A stretch of 64,000 nt of DNA from Streptomyces sp. JJ66 (GTDB taxonomy: Bacteria > Actinomycetota > Actinomycetes > Streptomycetales > Streptomycetaceae). Each line of letters starts with the position of its first letter. Position 1 is the stretch's first letter. Both the position numbers and the translations under genes were made by a program. The stretch lies in assembly GCF_019303495.1 (NCBI RefSeq), contig NZ_JAEVFI010000001.1, forward strand, positions 62,001-126,000. Reading direction: 5' to 3'. The notes beneath the pieces are model-generated. The model was not told the origin of the DNA. It saw only the letters and a program-made list of their open reading frames with translations, and ran no database searches. This document shows, one piece after another, positions 1 to 8,010 of the stretch.

Positions 1-437
1 ATGCCCGCACCGCCATCGGTGGTGGCCGAGCCGCCGACGCCGAAGACGACCGTCTTCGCGCCCGCCTCGACTGCGGCGAGCAGCAGCTCGCCGCTGCCGT
101 AGGTGGTGGCGGTGAGCGGGGCGAAGCGGCCCTCGGGCAGCAGTTGCAGACCCGACGCCTCGGCCATCTCGACGATCGCGGTGTCCCCGCGCAGCGCGTA
201 CGCCGCCGTCACCGGGGTGCCGAGCGGACCCGTGACGGTGACCTCGCGGCGCTCGAAACCGCCCGCCACCGCCGCGACGACCGTGCCGTCACCGCCGTCG
301 GCCACGGGCAGGGCCTCGACCTCGACATCCGGGCGGGCACGCCGCAGCCCGGCCGTCACGTGCTCGGCGACCTGCACGGCCGTCAGCGAGCCCTTGAACT
401 TGTCCGCGGCGATCAGCACGCGCCCTGTGTGCGTCAT
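1..437 (-). CDS. glxK: Glycerate kinase, 5' part (runs off left edge)
   Basis: Partial gene; about 145 N-terminal residues are visible, against roughly 370-380 for the family. The start reads MTHTGRVLIAADKFKGSLTA, followed by PVADGGDGT near residue 47 and GVGGSATTDGGAG at the window edge. These are signature stretches of the GK1-type glycerate kinase family, which phosphorylates glycerate made from glyoxylate through tartronate semialdehyde. The allantoin and urate genes at the other end of the window feed the same glyoxylate pool, so a link is plausible. The ATG at 437 is the first in-frame start before the family's conserved N-terminus. Confidence 0.88.
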   Translation of the reverse strand, partial: MTHTGRVLIAADKFKGSLTAVQVAEHVTAGLRRARPDVEVEALPVADGGDGTVVAAVAGGFERREVTVTGPLGTPVTAAYALRGDTAIVEMAEASGLQLLPEGRFAPLTATTYGSGELLLAAVEAGAKTVVFGVGGSATTDGGAG

Positions 438-635
438 GTAGGTCGTCCCTTGCTTTCGAACGGGCAGTCGCGCCGCGTCCGACTTTATCCGAGGCCGGGT
501 TCCGGTGCGGTGTGCCCCTGTCCCCTCCCCAGCCCCCGGCCGGGGACCGTGCCTTCCCGGAACCCGGGTCGGACGGCCCCGGTCCCCGGCTGCCGCGCCG
601 CCGGGCGGCACGGCCTGCGGCCAGGTCCTGGGGCT

Positions 636-661
636 CCCCGGCTCGCGGACCGGAGCCGGGG
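636..661 (-). terminator. Hairpin downstream of the FAD oxidoreductase
   Basis: A 9-bp perfect stem (CCCCGGCTC at 636-644 with GAGCCGGGG at 653-661) lies 75-100 nt past the stop of the minus-strand gene at 736-2157 and upstream of glxK. It has no T-run, which is usual for this GC content. Apart from this hairpin, nothing recognisable was seen in 438-735. Confidence 0.4.
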
Positions 662-735
662 GCCACACCCTCGCACAGCGGGAAAGCCACAGGGGAGCCG
701 GGCGCAGCGTCCGCCGGTTTCCGGGAGCGGGGAGT

Positions 736-2157
736 TCAGGGGGTGGCGCGCAGGCGGCGCCAGATGGCCTTGGCGGCGTTGTGGCCGGACATGCCGTGGA
801 CGCCGGGGCCCGGCCACGTGGCCGCGGAGCACAGGTACACCGCGGGGTGCCCGGTGGCGTAGGGGACGCGGGCCAGGCGCGGGCGCAGCACGGTCTGCAG
901 GCCGGTGAAGGCGCCGCAGGCGATGTCGCCGCCGACGTAGTTGGGGTTGCGCGCGGCCAGCTGCGGCGGCCCGGCCACCGCACGGGCCAGCACGAGGTCG
1001 CGGAAGCCGGGGGCGAAGCGTTCGATCTGCCGCTCGATCGCGTCGGTGAGGTCGCCGTCCCAGCCGCCCGGGACGTGGCCGTAGGCCCAGTAGACGTGCT
1101 TGCCGTCCGGGGCGCGGCCGGGGTCGGTGAGGGTGGGCTGCGCGGTGATGAGGAACGGCACCTCGGGCGCGTGGCGGCTGCCGGAAGCGGCGGTGAGCGC
1201 GGCGCTGATCTCGGCGGTGTTCGCGCCGAGGTGGACGGTACCGGCACGGCGGACCTCGGGCGCGGTCCACGGGACGGGGCCGTCCAGCGCGTAGTCGATC
1301 TTGAACGCGGCCGCGCCGTGCCGGAAGCGGGAGAAGGCGTCTGAGAGCCCGGCGATGCGGGCGAGAGCCAAGGGCGCGGTGTCGAAGACGTAGGCGCGGG
1401 CGGGCGGGAGTTCGTCGAGCCGCTTGACCTCCACGCCGGTGTGCACGGCGCCGCCCAGGTCCCGCAGGTAGGCGGTGAGCGCGTCGGAGATGGCCTGGGA
1501 GCCGCCGCGCGCGAGCGGCCAGCCGTGCTCGTGCGCGGCGAGGGCGAACACCAGGGCCAGACCGGAGGTGGCGGGTGTGCTGAGGGGGGCCATGACGTGC
1601 GCGGCCAGTCCGGCGAACAGCGCGCGGGCCCGGTCGTCGCGGAAGCGGCGCAGCAGCCAGGAGACGGGCGGCAGACCGACGGCCCCGAACCGGGCGAGGG
1701 TAACCGGGTCGCGGGGGAAGCCGTCCCAGGGGACGGTGAGGAAGTCCGCCGCGAGCGTGTCCCAGCGGCCGGTGTAGGGGGCGAGCAGCCTGCGGTACGT
1801 CCCGGCGTCCCGTGGCCCCAGCGAGGCGGCCGTCTCCCCCACCGAGTGCGCCAGGACGGCGGCCGTGCCGTCGGTGAAGGGCTGGGCCATCGCCAGCTCG
1901 GGGTGGAGCCAGGTGAGGCCGTAGCGTTCCAGCGGCATGGCCCGGAACGCGGGCGAGCCCACCCCCAGGGGGTGGACGGCCGAGCAGGGGTCGTGCCGGA
2001 AGCCGGGCAGCGTCAGCTCCTCGGTACGGGCGCCGCCGCCGACGGTGTCTTTCGCCTCGAACACCTCGACCGTGAAGCCCCGGCGGGCCAGCTCGACGGC
2101 CGCGGTGAGCCCGTTCGGCCCGGCTCCCACGACCACCGCATCGCGCATGGACGGCAC
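736..2157 (-). CDS. Phytoene-desaturase-like FAD-dependent oxidoreductase
   Basis: 473-residue flavoprotein. The N-terminus has the dinucleotide-binding stretch [20 protein letters not shown], then [10 protein letters not shown]. The C-terminus has [20 protein letters not shown], the usual C-terminal FAD-contact segment of the phytoene dehydrogenase/amine oxidase superfamily. The substrate cannot be told; no carotenoid genes are nearby. The GTG at 2157 is chosen because GGGAGAG sits 8 nt upstream; the ATG at 2148 is an alternative. It starts 12 nt after the phosphatase gene, so the two probably form an operon. Not thought to be part of the PBD cluster. Confidence 0.8.
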   Translation of the reverse strand: MPSMRDAVVVGAGPNGLTAAVELARRGFTVEVFEAKDTVGGGARTEELTLPGFRHDPCSAVHPLGVGSPAFRAMPLERYGLTWLHPELAMAQPFTDGTAAVLAHSVGETAASLGPRDAGTYRRLLAPYTGRWDTLAADFLTVPWDGFPRDPVTLARFGAVGLPPVSWLLRRFRDDRARALFAGLAAHVMAPLSTPATSGLALVFALAAHEHGWPLARGGSQAISDALTAYLRDLGGAVHTGVEVKRLDELPPARAYVFDTAPLALARIAGLSDAFSRFRHGAAAFKIDYALDGPVPWTAPEVRRAGTVHLGANTAEISAALTAASGSRHAPEVPFLITAQPTLTDPGRAPDGKHVYWAYGHVPGGWDGDLTDAIERQIERFAPGFRDLVLARAVAGPPQLAARNPNYVGGDIACGAFTGLQTVLRPRLARVPYATGHPAVYLCSAATWPGPGVHGMSGHNAAKAIWRRLRATP

Positions 2158-2169
2158 GTCAGCTCTCCC

Positions 2170-2997
2170 TCATCGCCCGGGGTGCGCTCCTGACAGCACC
2201 GAGAGGATACGCCCCTGGGTGGCCGCGTCCCGGGCGGCGACGAACGGCAGGGCGTTGCCGCCGGTCAGGGTGAACGCGGTGCCGTCGCTGGTGGCATGGG
2301 TGCCGCCCGCCTCGGCGACGAGCAGCAGCCCGGCGGCGTGATCCCACGGGTTCTCCCATCCGTAGGCCGTGGCGTCGAGTTCGCCGGTGGCGACCTTCAG
2401 GTACTCCAGGCCCGCCGAGCCGCTGGGGCGCGGGGCGATGCCTTCGACGCGCAGCCGCAGCAGGGCGCGGCGACGGTCCTCGTCGATGAAGTCGGGGTGG
2501 TCGGTGGCGACCCGCAGCGGGGCCCCGGCTTCGGGCGAGCCGCAGGTCAGCGCGCGGCCGTCCAGCGCGGCGCCGCCGCCGCGCCAGGCGGTGGCCAGCT
2601 GGTCCCGGGCGGGCGCGTACGTCCAGGAGGCCAGCAGCTCACCACGGTGGGCGAGGGCGACCAGGGTGCAAAAGCCCTCCTCGCCGCGCACGAACTGGCG
2701 GGTGCCGTCCACCGGGTCCACGATCCACACCGGCGCGTCGCCGTGCAGGGCGTGCAGGGCGGACGGGTCGGCGTGCACGCCTTCCTCGCCGACGAACGCC
2801 GAGCCCGGCAGCAGCGCGGGCAGCGACTCCTCCAAGTGGGCCTCCGCGCGCCGGTCGGCGATGGTGACCAGGTCGTGCGGGCCCGCTTTTTGCAGCACGT
2901 CGTCGTCCGCGAGCTGCCGCCAGCGCGGCATGATCTCTTCGGCGGAGGCCTTGCGGACGGCCGCTTCGACCCCGGCGGTGAGCGCGTCGTCGATCAT
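2170..2997 (-). CDS. Inositol-monophosphatase-family phosphatase
   Basis: 275-residue Mg-dependent phosphatase of the IMPase/histidinol-phosphatase group. The metal-binding motifs are present: GEEG near residue 75, DPVDGTRQF near residue 97, and ENPWDHAAG near residue 213. The central motif has Val where DPLDGT is usual. Likely substrates are inositol phosphate, histidinol phosphate or a related sugar phosphate. The ATG at 2997 gives the family-like N-terminus; a TTG 12 nt upstream also fits the frame. It is followed at 12 nt by the FAD oxidoreductase. Confidence 0.82.
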   Translation of the reverse strand: MIDDALTAGVEAAVRKASAEEIMPRWRQLADDDVLQKAGPHDLVTIADRRAEAHLEESLPALLPGSAFVGEEGVHADPSALHALHGDAPVWIVDPVDGTRQFVRGEEGFCTLVALAHRGELLASWTYAPARDQLATAWRGGGAALDGRALTCGSPEAGAPLRVATDHPDFIDEDRRRALLRLRVEGIAPRPSGSAGLEYLKVATGELDATAYGWENPWDHAAGLLLVAEAGGTHATSDGTAFTLTGGNALPFVAARDAATQGRILSVLSGAHPGR

Positions 2998-3206
2998 GTG
3001 CCTATCCAACCACGCCCCCAGGACACCGGGCGGGGCGGGCGAGGGGCGTCCGGTGCTCAGGGCTCAGCTCACCTTGGCGCCGTGGGCATCGAGCGCGGCC
3101 TTTGGGGCGCCGACGACGGGCGTGCTGACCGGGCCGGTCCTTCCGCCGCTTCGTCACGGGGCACCGGCTGAAGCCGCAGACGGTGGAGTGGTCCGTCGCC
3201 TGCTGG

Positions 3207-3258
3207 GTCCTCCTGCCCGCGTGGGCCCGGAGCAACGGACCCACGCGGGCAGAAGGAC
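3207..3258 (-). terminator. Long hairpin ending the NmrA-like gene
   Basis: Two 22-nt arms (3207-3228 and 3237-3258) with an 8-nt loop. The two mismatches become G-U pairs only when the minus strand is transcribed, so the stem is continuous for the minus-strand gene that stops at 3287. This fits a terminator for that gene. The rest of 2998-3286 shows no coding signal on either strand. Confidence 0.6.
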
Positions 3259-3286
3259 GCGTGGCGCGTGGGCGGGGTGGAGGGCT

Positions 3287-4108
3287 TCAGCCGGTCCAGC
3301 TGCCCGCTGCCGCGGCTGCGGCCGCGTACTCCTCGAACGGCCGCGCGGGACGCCCCGCCACCCGCACCACGGTGTCCTGCGGTTCGGCGTCGCCCAGGGC
3401 CCGCAGGGCGGCGAACGCCGCGAGGTCCTCGGCGGCGTCCTGCGGCGAGCGCCCGATCTCGGCCTGCTGGGCGAGGTAGGCGTCCTCCTCGCCGTGGAAC
3501 GTGACCGGCCGCCCCGAAGCCCGGGTGATCGTGGCACACGCCTCGGCGAAGGACAGCGCGCGCGGCCCAGTGACCTCGTAGGTGCGCCCGGCGTGTTCCT
3601 CGGGCGCCGTCAGTACGGCGGCACAGACGGCGGCGACGTCGTCGAGGTCTACGAAGGTCTGCTTGCACGAACCGACCGGGACCGCCAGCTCGCCCCCGAG
3701 CACCGCGGCGCGGAAGGCTCCCTCGTCGAAGTTCTGGTCGAACCAGTCCGACCGCACCACCGTCCACTCGGCGCCGCTGTCGCGCACGGCCCGCTCCGCG
3801 GCGAGCAGCCGCTCGTCGTGTATCACCTCAATGGCGCGGCTGGACAGCAGCACCAGATGGCGGACTTTGCTGTCCACGGCCTGGGCGACGAAACGCGGGT
3901 TCAGCCCGACGCCGTCAGGGGCGAGCAGAAAGGCGCCGCGCACGCCGTCCAGTGCCGGTTCCCAGGTGGCCTCGTCGGTCCAGTCGAACGGTGTGGGGCC
4001 ACGCCGCGAGGCGGCTCTGACCGGCGCCCCCAGGCCGCGCAGCTGGGCGGCGACCCGGCGGCCGACCGAGCCCGTGGCTCCCGTGACGAGAACAGGTGCA
4101 GTATCCAT
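3287..4108 (-). CDS. NmrA-like NAD(P)-binding oxidoreductase
   Basis: 273-residue atypical short-chain dehydrogenase. It begins MDTAPVLVTGATGSVGRRVA, a Rossmann GxxGxxG motif, and continues with VRHLVLLSSRA and TVVRSDWFDQNF, typical of the NmrA/HSCARG group that includes NAD(P)H-quinone oxidoreductases and redox sensors. No YxxxK catalytic pair is obvious. It faces away from the PBD cluster across a 517-nt gap and is most likely the last flanking gene. The ATG at 4108 sits directly before the Rossmann strand. Confidence 0.78.
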   Translation of the reverse strand: MDTAPVLVTGATGSVGRRVAAQLRGLGAPVRAASRRGPTPFDWTDEATWEPALDGVRGAFLLAPDGVGLNPRFVAQAVDSKVRHLVLLSSRAIEVIHDERLLAAERAVRDSGAEWTVVRSDWFDQNFDEGAFRAAVLGGELAVPVGSCKQTFVDLDDVAAVCAAVLTAPEEHAGRTYEVTGPRALSFAEACATITRASGRPVTFHGEEDAYLAQQAEIGRSPQDAAEDLAAFAALRALGDAEPQDTVVRVAGRPARPFEEYAAAAAAAGSWTG

Positions 4109-4625
4109 ATAGTCGGCAACGATAGCCGGGTGGGAGGCCCGAAGGGCCGCGACAACGCCCCGCTCCACGCCGACTTCGCGCCAATTTCCGCCAGCACCTC
4201 CGCTGAGCAGGACGCACAGCACTGTCTGTAGCTCCCTTCACCAACACCTGAAGCTGTTCTGATGGTTCTGCGTTGACGGCCCAAAAGCGGCGAAGATATG
4301 TTCCGGTAATCTCACCAGCGCCGTGTACGCGGAGCGCGAAGCCCGTGCCTGCGTCAACAAGCGGAAAACGCAGGGGCCGCAGCACATTTCCCTGGTCGCG
4401 CGGGGCCTGCTTTTGTGTGGTACCGCTCTTCGCACCGCCCGCGTCGTGCGTCCTGCCGGAGGGCACGGCCAGGGCTCCCGCACGGCGTTCGCCGTTCCCG
4501 GCGGAAAGCCGTGGCATCCGCATTCGGCCCCGTGATTACCGCGCGCCGCCGCGAGCGGGCCCCGTGATCCACCGCGACGCAGCGCGGCGTTCACCCTCCC
4601 GCAGCATCCCGGAAGGACGAAAGCC
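4109..4625. other. 517-nt divergent intergenic region at the cluster edge
   Basis: No conserved reading frame was found on either strand. The region holds the promoter-like box at 4273-4302, about 320 nt before the first cluster gene. A long 5' leader is therefore implied if that promoter is used. No riboswitch class was recognised. Confidence 0.5.
4273..4302 (+). promoter_or_regulatory. Candidate promoter of the dehydroproline operon
   Basis: TTGACG at 4273-4278, an 18-nt spacer and TATGTT at 4297-4302 match a sigma-70/HrdB-type layout. From the -35 hexamer, the pattern TTGACG-N8-GCGGCGAAGATA is shared position for position with the region before kynureninase (10941-10970). That suggests a common operator or sigma preference for the two operons. 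Confidence 0.5.
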
Positions 4626-5129
4626 ATGTCCCAGCCAGAGCACGCCACGACGACGCGGCCAGCCCCGGCGGGCCTGCGGCCGGCCATCCACCACGTCGGT
4701 GTGCAGACCGCCGACCTGGAGAACTCCATCACCTGGTACCAGGAGTTCTTCGGGGCCGAGAAGCGGTGGGAACTCGACCACTTCTCCGACCTCACCCTGA
4801 GTCGGCTGCCGGGCATCGGCCGCCTGGTCGAACTGGCCGTCGGTGACCTGCGCTTCCACCTGTTCGACCGGGCCGGGCACACGCGCCGCGTACCGCCCGC
4901 CGAGTCGTTCCAGTTCCAGCACGTGTGCCTGCGCGTGGACACGCCCGCGGAGCTGGAGACGGCCCGGGACCGCTGGCTGAGGCTGTACCGGTCGGGCCGG
5001 TTCACCTTCGCCAGCTCCGAGCAACCGACCGACATCGTCATCGACGACGACGGCGTGCGCAGCCTGTACGTGCTCGACGTCAACGGCCTGGAGTACGAGT
5101 TCGCCCACGTGCCGGAAGGAAGCCGATGA
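4626..5129 (+). CDS. L-DOPA 2,3-dioxygenase (VOC family, LmbB1/SibV type)
   Basis: 167-residue vicinal-oxygen-chelate protein. In PBD, lincomycin and hormaomycin pathways this family opens the catechol ring of L-DOPA to a seco-dopa that cyclises to a yellow pyrroline, the precursor of the 4-alkyl-dehydroproline. Likely metal ligands are a His in IHHVGVQTADLE near residue 22, the His of FQFQHVCLRV near residue 99, and a Glu in NGLEYEF near residue 160. A GGAAGGA ribosome site lies about 9 nt before the ATG. The stop overlaps the next start (ATGA), so it is coupled to the hydroxylase that makes its substrate. Confidence 0.85.
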   Translation: MSQPEHATTTRPAPAGLRPAIHHVGVQTADLENSITWYQEFFGAEKRWELDHFSDLTLSRLPGIGRLVELAVGDLRFHLFDRAGHTRRVPPAESFQFQHVCLRVDTPAELETARDRWLRLYRSGRFTFASSEQPTDIVIDDDGVRSLYVLDVNGLEYEFAHVPEGSR

Positions 5130-6082
5130 GTGCGCTCACCTCACCGCCCCGCACGACCGCGCAGCCAGTCGCGGCCTGGGACTTCGGGGACTTTCCCTAC
5201 GGTCTGGAGCCGTTGGTGATGCCCCCCGTCGGCCAAGCCCCCGCCGACGCGGAACACCAGCCCCTGACCGTACCCCCGTGCGATCCGGAACGGGTGTGCG
5301 TGGAGCTGTCGGTGCTCTCCGGCCAGGAGCCTGCCGGCCCTGCCCTGCTCGCGGCACCGCCCATCGCCGCCTACGACCAGCTGTTCTGGTTCCGGTGGAT
5401 CACCGGCCACCAGGTGACCTTCGCACTGTGGCACCTGACGGGCCGCCTGATCGCCGAGGCATCCGCGCACGGGGCTCCCCAGCCGGGTGTACTGGAACGG
5501 CTGGAAACCTACACCCACGCGTACTGCGCCATGCTGCTGTACAGCGGATCGTGTCCACGCGGCGTCTACCAGAGTCTGATCCGGCCGGTGATGTTCCTCC
5601 AGCACCGGGCGTTCAGTGGCACCTGGGCTCCCGACTTCGCGCCAGTGCGCGCCCTGTACCGCGGTCGGCCGCTACCGTGGCTGAACGACGAGCGGGCCGC
5701 CGGGCTGCGGGCCGCGATCGACACCCACCGCGCGGTCCATGACAGCGTCGCCGCCCGCCTGGTGCCCAGCGGGCACTCGCTGCTCCAGCAGACGATGGCC
5801 CAGACGCCGGTCCGTCCCTCCGAGCGGACCGCCGCGCTCTACGACAACTTCTTCATGACCCTGCGCGGCCCGGTGTCCGACGCCGCCGTGGCCGCCCAGC
5901 TGCTGCGCAGACTGCGGGCGGTAGCCCTCGACCTGGCCGGCAACGGTCTGTACCCGCTGGGCCGGGACGACGACGCCGAGGTCTGGCACGGCTCGGTGGC
6001 CGCCTGCGAACGCCGCATCGGAGCGATCCTGCCCGAGGCCGCGCGCCACGCCGCCCGGCTGGTGGACGGGCCGAAGCGCTGA
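5126..6082 (+). CDS. Tyrosine 3-hydroxylase, heme-dependent (LmbB2/SibU type)
   Basis: 318-residue member of the histidine-ligated heme hydroxylase group (LmbB2, anthramycin Orf13, SibU, SfmD), which converts L-tyrosine to L-DOPA. It shows the family core YSGSCPRGVYQSLIRP followed by MFLQHRAFSG, near residues 135-165, and a His-rich helix GHQVTFALWH near residue 100. There is no pterin or P450 signature. The ATG at 5126 overlaps the stop of the dioxygenase. Longer upstream frames only run through the preceding gene. Its partner gene and position make the assignment strong. Confidence 0.85.
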   Translation: MSALTSPPRTTAQPVAAWDFGDFPYGLEPLVMPPVGQAPADAEHQPLTVPPCDPERVCVELSVLSGQEPAGPALLAAPPIAAYDQLFWFRWITGHQVTFALWHLTGRLIAEASAHGAPQPGVLERLETYTHAYCAMLLYSGSCPRGVYQSLIRPVMFLQHRAFSGTWAPDFAPVRALYRGRPLPWLNDERAAGLRAAIDTHRAVHDSVAARLVPSGHSLLQQTMAQTPVRPSERTAALYDNFFMTLRGPVSDAAVAAQLLRRLRAVALDLAGNGLYPLGRDDDAEVWHGSVAACERRIGAILPEAARHAARLVDGPKR

Positions 6083-6137
6083 GCCGCCTGCCGCCTGCCC
6101 GACGCCGGGCAACCGAACGGAAAGGAGAGCGGGGCAC

Positions 6138-7025
6138 ATGCGCCACGGAGTGCTGCTGCTGCCCGAACACCGCTGGTCACGAGCCCGGGAGCGCTGGCTG
6201 CTGGCCGAGGAGCTCGGTTACGACCACGCCTGGACCTACGACCACCTGATGTGGCGCTGGTTCCACGACCGGCCCTGGTTCTCGGCCGTCCCCACCCTGG
6301 CCGCCGCTGCCGAGGCCACCTCCCGCATCGGCCTGGGCACGCTGGTGGCCAGCCCGAACTTCCGGCACCCCGTGGACTTCGCCAAGGAGCTGGTCACCCT
6401 CGACGACGTCTCGGGCGGCCGGATCGTGTGCGGGGTGGGCGCCGGGGCCGACGGCTACGACGCCCGGCTGCGCGGTGACCGCCCCCTGAGCCAAAAGCAG
6501 CGCGCCGCCCGGTTCGGGGAGTTCGTCGAGCTGCTGGACCTGCTGTTGAGCCACCGGCACACCAGCTTCGCCGGCCAGTGGTACACGGCCACCGACGTGG
6601 TGGTGGAACCCGCGTGCGTCGCCCGGCCGCGCCTGCCGCTCGCGGTGGCCGCCGCCGGGCCCCGGGGCATGGCGCTCGCGGCCCGGCACGCCGACATCTG
6701 GGTCACCAGCGGGCCGCCGAACGTCTTCGAACCCGAGCGCTACGACCGGCTGGTGCCGCTGCTCAAGGATCAGCTGGCCGCATTGGACGCGGCGTGCGCG
6801 GCCCAGGGACGGAACCCGGACACACTGCGCCGCCTGCTGCTGACCGACGCCGCGGTGGGCGGCGTCCTGGAGTCCACCGGGTCCTACCAGGACGCGGCCG
6901 GGACCTTCGCGGACCTCGGCTTCACCGATCTCGTCGTGCACTGGCCCCGCCCGGACTTCCCGTACGCGGGAAGCGAAGAGGTGCTGACGGAGTTCGCCGC
7001 CGCCGAGCTGGGAGGTAACCGATGA
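6138..7025 (+). CDS. F420-dependent LLM-class oxidoreductase (LmbY/SibT type)
   Basis: 295-residue luciferase-like TIM-barrel protein. Conserved stretches include AEELGYDHAWTYDHL, TSRIGLGTLVASPNFRHP and LVTLDDVSGGRIVCGVGAG, which mark F420-dependent enzymes. In PBD and lincomycin pathways such a protein reduces the double bond of the alkyl-proline intermediate and sets the final saturation of the ring. AAAGGAGAG is the ribosome site, 7-15 nt before the ATG. It is coupled by ATGA overlap to the PhzF-like gene. The saturation it gives here cannot be read from sequence. Confidence 0.82.
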   Translation: MRHGVLLLPEHRWSRARERWLLAEELGYDHAWTYDHLMWRWFHDRPWFSAVPTLAAAAEATSRIGLGTLVASPNFRHPVDFAKELVTLDDVSGGRIVCGVGAGADGYDARLRGDRPLSQKQRAARFGEFVELLDLLLSHRHTSFAGQWYTATDVVVEPACVARPRLPLAVAAAGPRGMALAARHADIWVTSGPPNVFEPERYDRLVPLLKDQLAALDAACAAQGRNPDTLRRLLLTDAAVGGVLESTGSYQDAAGTFADLGFTDLVVHWPRPDFPYAGSEEVLTEFAAAELGGNR

Positions 7026-7891
7026 CGTGCCCGTTCGAGGTGGTCGGGATGTTCGGCACCCGGCCGGGCGGGGGCAGCCCGCTGGCCGTGGTCCACGACG
7101 CCGACGGGCTGGATGACACCACCCTGCGCCGGATGAGCGGCCTGCTGCGCACCGACGAGACCGTGTTCGTCCTGCCACCCACCACGGCGGACGCCACCCA
7201 CCGGGTCCGGGTCTTCACCGCGCGCGGGGAGTCGCCCCACGGCGGCCACTCGGCGGTGGGCACGGCGGTGGCGCTGGTCCGCTCCAGACGGCTGGCGCCC
7301 GGACGCGTCGTCCAGCAGTGCGGGGAAAGCCTGCTGGAGCTGGAGGCGGACGCCCGGCAGGCGACGGTCACCGCTGCCGGGCCATGGCCGAGTCGCGCGC
7401 TGGAGGCCGGGCCGCTGCTGGACGCCGTCGGACTGCGCGAGCGGGACCGCGCGCCGGGTTCGGTGCTGGCCGCCGGGTTCGGCCCGCTGTTTCACCTGCT
7501 GCCCGTGCGCGCCGACGCGGTGTCCGCCGCCCGGCCCGACGAGGCGGCCATGGCGGAAGGCGGACTGCCGGACGTCTTCGTCTTCCACTGGGACGAGGGC
7601 TCGCGCACCGCCACCGCGCGGCTCTTCGCCCCCGGGTACGCCATCGGGGAGGACCCGGCGTGCGCGTCGGTCGCGCTGGCGCTCGGGGTGTGGCTGGCGG
7701 ACCGCGAGCTGACCAGCGCGCAGGGCGCGTTCCGCATCGAGCAGGGAGCCGAGCTGGGACGCCCCGCCGTGCTGGAGGGCACGATCAGCGGCGGGAGCGC
7801 GGGCGGTCTCACCGTGACCGTCACCGGCCAGGCGCCCCGGGAACTGGCCGGTCACCTCGCTGTACCGGCCCCGGACCCCACCGCGGCCTGA
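7022..7891 (+). CDS. PhzF-like isomerase (LmbX/SibS type)
   Basis: 289-residue protein with the PhzF diaminopimelate-epimerase-like double fold. It has FGTRPGGGSPLAVV at the N-terminus, the substrate-pocket segment GESPHGGHSAVGTAVAL near residues 69-85, and the second-half motif EDPACASVALALGVWL near residue 217, matching the DPATGSA region of PhzF. The family isomerises a diene intermediate in the 4-alkyl-proline pathway. It is translationally coupled to the LLM gene. The following gap of 119 nt is non-coding. Confidence 0.82.
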   Translation: MTCPFEVVGMFGTRPGGGSPLAVVHDADGLDDTTLRRMSGLLRTDETVFVLPPTTADATHRVRVFTARGESPHGGHSAVGTAVALVRSRRLAPGRVVQQCGESLLELEADARQATVTAAGPWPSRALEAGPLLDAVGLRERDRAPGSVLAAGFGPLFHLLPVRADAVSAARPDEAAMAEGGLPDVFVFHWDEGSRTATARLFAPGYAIGEDPACASVALALGVWLADRELTSAQGAFRIEQGAELGRPAVLEGTISGGSAGGLTVTVTGQAPRELAGHLAVPAPDPTAA

Positions 7892-8010
7892 CAGCGGCCC
7901 CCGGCCCCGGCCCCCCGGCTCGCTGTCGCTGCCGCCGGTCCCATCCCCGCGTCCGCGTCCAGCATGGCGGCGCGTCGTAACGCTGCCCGCCGATCCGCAG
8001 GAGGTTCGCC

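Noticed and set aside
2170-2997. Phosphatase as part of the inositol catabolism set
   Set aside because: It is 50 kb from the iol genes and paired with an unrelated oxidoreductase; the family has many other substrates.
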